Positions 63,332-64,000 of a stretch of DNA of 64,000 nucleotides are shown one piece after another. A model generated the notes under the pieces. It was not told where the DNA came from. It saw nothing but the letters and a program-made list of their open reading frames with translations, and did no database searches. Source of the stretch: Flavobacterium jejuense (GTDB lineage: Bacteria; Bacteroidota; Bacteroidia; Flavobacteriales; Flavobacteriaceae); assembly GCF_006491595.2 (NCBI RefSeq), contig NZ_VEVQ02000006.1:124001-188000 (forward strand), given 5' to 3'. The translations under genes were made by a program, and so were the position numbers. The number at the start of each line of letters is the position of its first letter. The first letter of the stretch is position 1.

Positions 63332-64000
63332 TTATTTTTGTTCTTCTTTTAAAAGTTCGCCTTTTCCATGGATGATAGTGGTTTTTGGAGCTTCAAAATC
63401 GATTTTTTTCTTTCTCAATTCGAAGTTTTGCCCTAGATAGACACGTCTTACCACTTCGTCTTCTGCTAATTCTTCAGGTTTTCCCGCTTTTAGAATACCT
63501 CCTTCAAACATCAAATAGGTTTTATCAGTAATCGCTAAGGTTTCTTGTACGTTGTGATCGGTAATTAAAATACCAATGTTTTTGTTTTTTAATTGGGCTA
63601 CAATTCTTTGAATGTCTTCTACTGCAACTGGGTCAACACCAGCGAAAGGTTCGTCTAATAAAATAAACTTTGGATCCGTTGCTAAAGCTCTTGCAATTTC
63701 GGTACGTCTTCTTTCTCCTCCAGAAAGTAAATCTCCTCTGTTGGTGCGAATGTGTTCCAAAGCAAATTCGGCAATTAGTTCCTCCATTTTAGCTTCTTGT
63801 TCGGCTTTAGTAAGAGAGGTTAGTTGCAATACACTTAAAATATTATCTTCAATACTTAGTTTTCTAAAAACAGAAGCTTCTTGAGCTAGGTAGCCAATTC
63901 CGTTTTGTGCTCGTTTGTACATTGGAAAATTAGTAATATCCATATCGTCTAGATAAATATTACCACTATTGGGTTTTACCAATCCTACAATCATGTAAAA
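63332..64000 (-). CDS. lptB: LPS export ABC transporter ATPase, 5' end outside window
   Basis: The reading frame continues past the right edge on the minus strand ([10 protein letters not shown]), so the Walker A part is outside. Visible are the Q-loop region [19 protein letters not shown], the signature [16 protein letters not shown], Walker [14 protein letters not shown] and the switch histidine in [18 protein letters not shown] and [15 protein letters not shown] are typical of LptB, which powers LPS extraction from the inner membrane with LptFG. A C-terminal tail of about 25 residues (ending LKEEQK) is common in Bacteroidetes versions. A strong terminator follows the gene. Confidence 0.9.
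   Translation of the reverse strand, partial: FYMIVGLVKPNSGNIYLDDMDITNFPMYKRAQNGIGYLAQEASVFRKLSIEDNILSVLQLTSLTKAEQEAKMEELIAEFALEHIRTNRGDLLSGGERRRTEIARALATDPKFILLDEPFAGVDPVAVEDIQRIVAQLKNKNIGILITDHNVQETLAITDKTYLMFEGGILKAGKPEELAEDEVVRRVYLGQNFELRKKKIDFEAPKTTIIHGKGELLKEEQK

Noticed and set aside
1..64000. CRISPR arrays, rRNA or tRNA genes
   Set aside because: No regularly spaced direct repeats and no tRNA-like cloverleaf or rRNA signature were found by eye.

Overview
The window is A+T-rich DNA from a member of the Bacteroidota, most likely a Flavobacteriaceae close to Flavobacterium. The support is: TAnnTTTG-type -7 boxes upstream of several genes, a PorV/PorQ-family outer-membrane protein of the type IX secretion kind, a DUF4105 membrane protein, a Bacteroidetes-style Wza/BY-kinase pair, and a CrtI-CrtB-CrtZ carotenoid operon. 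No rRNA, tRNA or CRISPR array was recognised.

Region 1 (1-47873) is one very large surface-polysaccharide locus, nearly all on the + strand with overlapping or abutting genes. It opens inside a UDP-glucose dehydrogenase gene. Next come a TviB-type UDP-HexNAc dehydrogenase, a Wzx flippase, a nitroreductase-like/pyruvyl-transferase pair, glycosyltransferases and an EpsG-type polymerase. An apparent UDP-N,N'-diacetylbacillosamine set follows (PglC-, PglD-, PglE- and PglF-like), with a second small phosphoglycosyltransferase. Wza, Wzc and a divergent PHP phosphatase end this part. From 23272 an ABC-export module begins: Wzm, Wzt with a C-terminal cargo domain, an acetyltransferase, two methyltransferases, many GT4/GT2 enzymes and two further asparagine-synthetase-like genes (the first is at 10158). 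From about 38.7 kb come more glycosyltransferases, a CE4-type deacetylase, an O-antigen ligase/polymerase and a WcaJ-type initiating transferase. The locus therefore encodes both Wzx/Wzy and ABC export and three initiating phosphoglycosyltransferases.

Region 2 (47885-55794) looks like chromosomal backbone: DUF4105 and PorV-like genes on the - strand, then pssA and a GH25 lysozyme. A MerR/B12-binding regulator of the CarH/LitR type precedes crtI, crtB and crtZ, which end at a clear hairpin terminator.

Region 3 (about 56.7-62.9 kb) is the most unusual part. Seven single-gene units, all on +, are separated by about 130-bp imperfect inverted repeats. In six of seven units the GTT-containing core just 5' of the gene is the reverse complement, by 6 to 14 bases, of a core just 3' of the same gene. 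That is the signature expected of integron gene cassettes with attC sites. No integron integrase gene is in the window, so this looks like a CALIN-type array. Cargo: a CarboxypepD_reg-like protein, a SUKH (SMI1/KNR4) protein, a propeller lipoprotein, two uncharacterised exported proteins, a VOC protein and a DinB-family protein.

Region 4 (62903-64000) holds a structured intergenic element, a perfect palindrome and the terminator and 3' part of lptB, which runs off the right edge.
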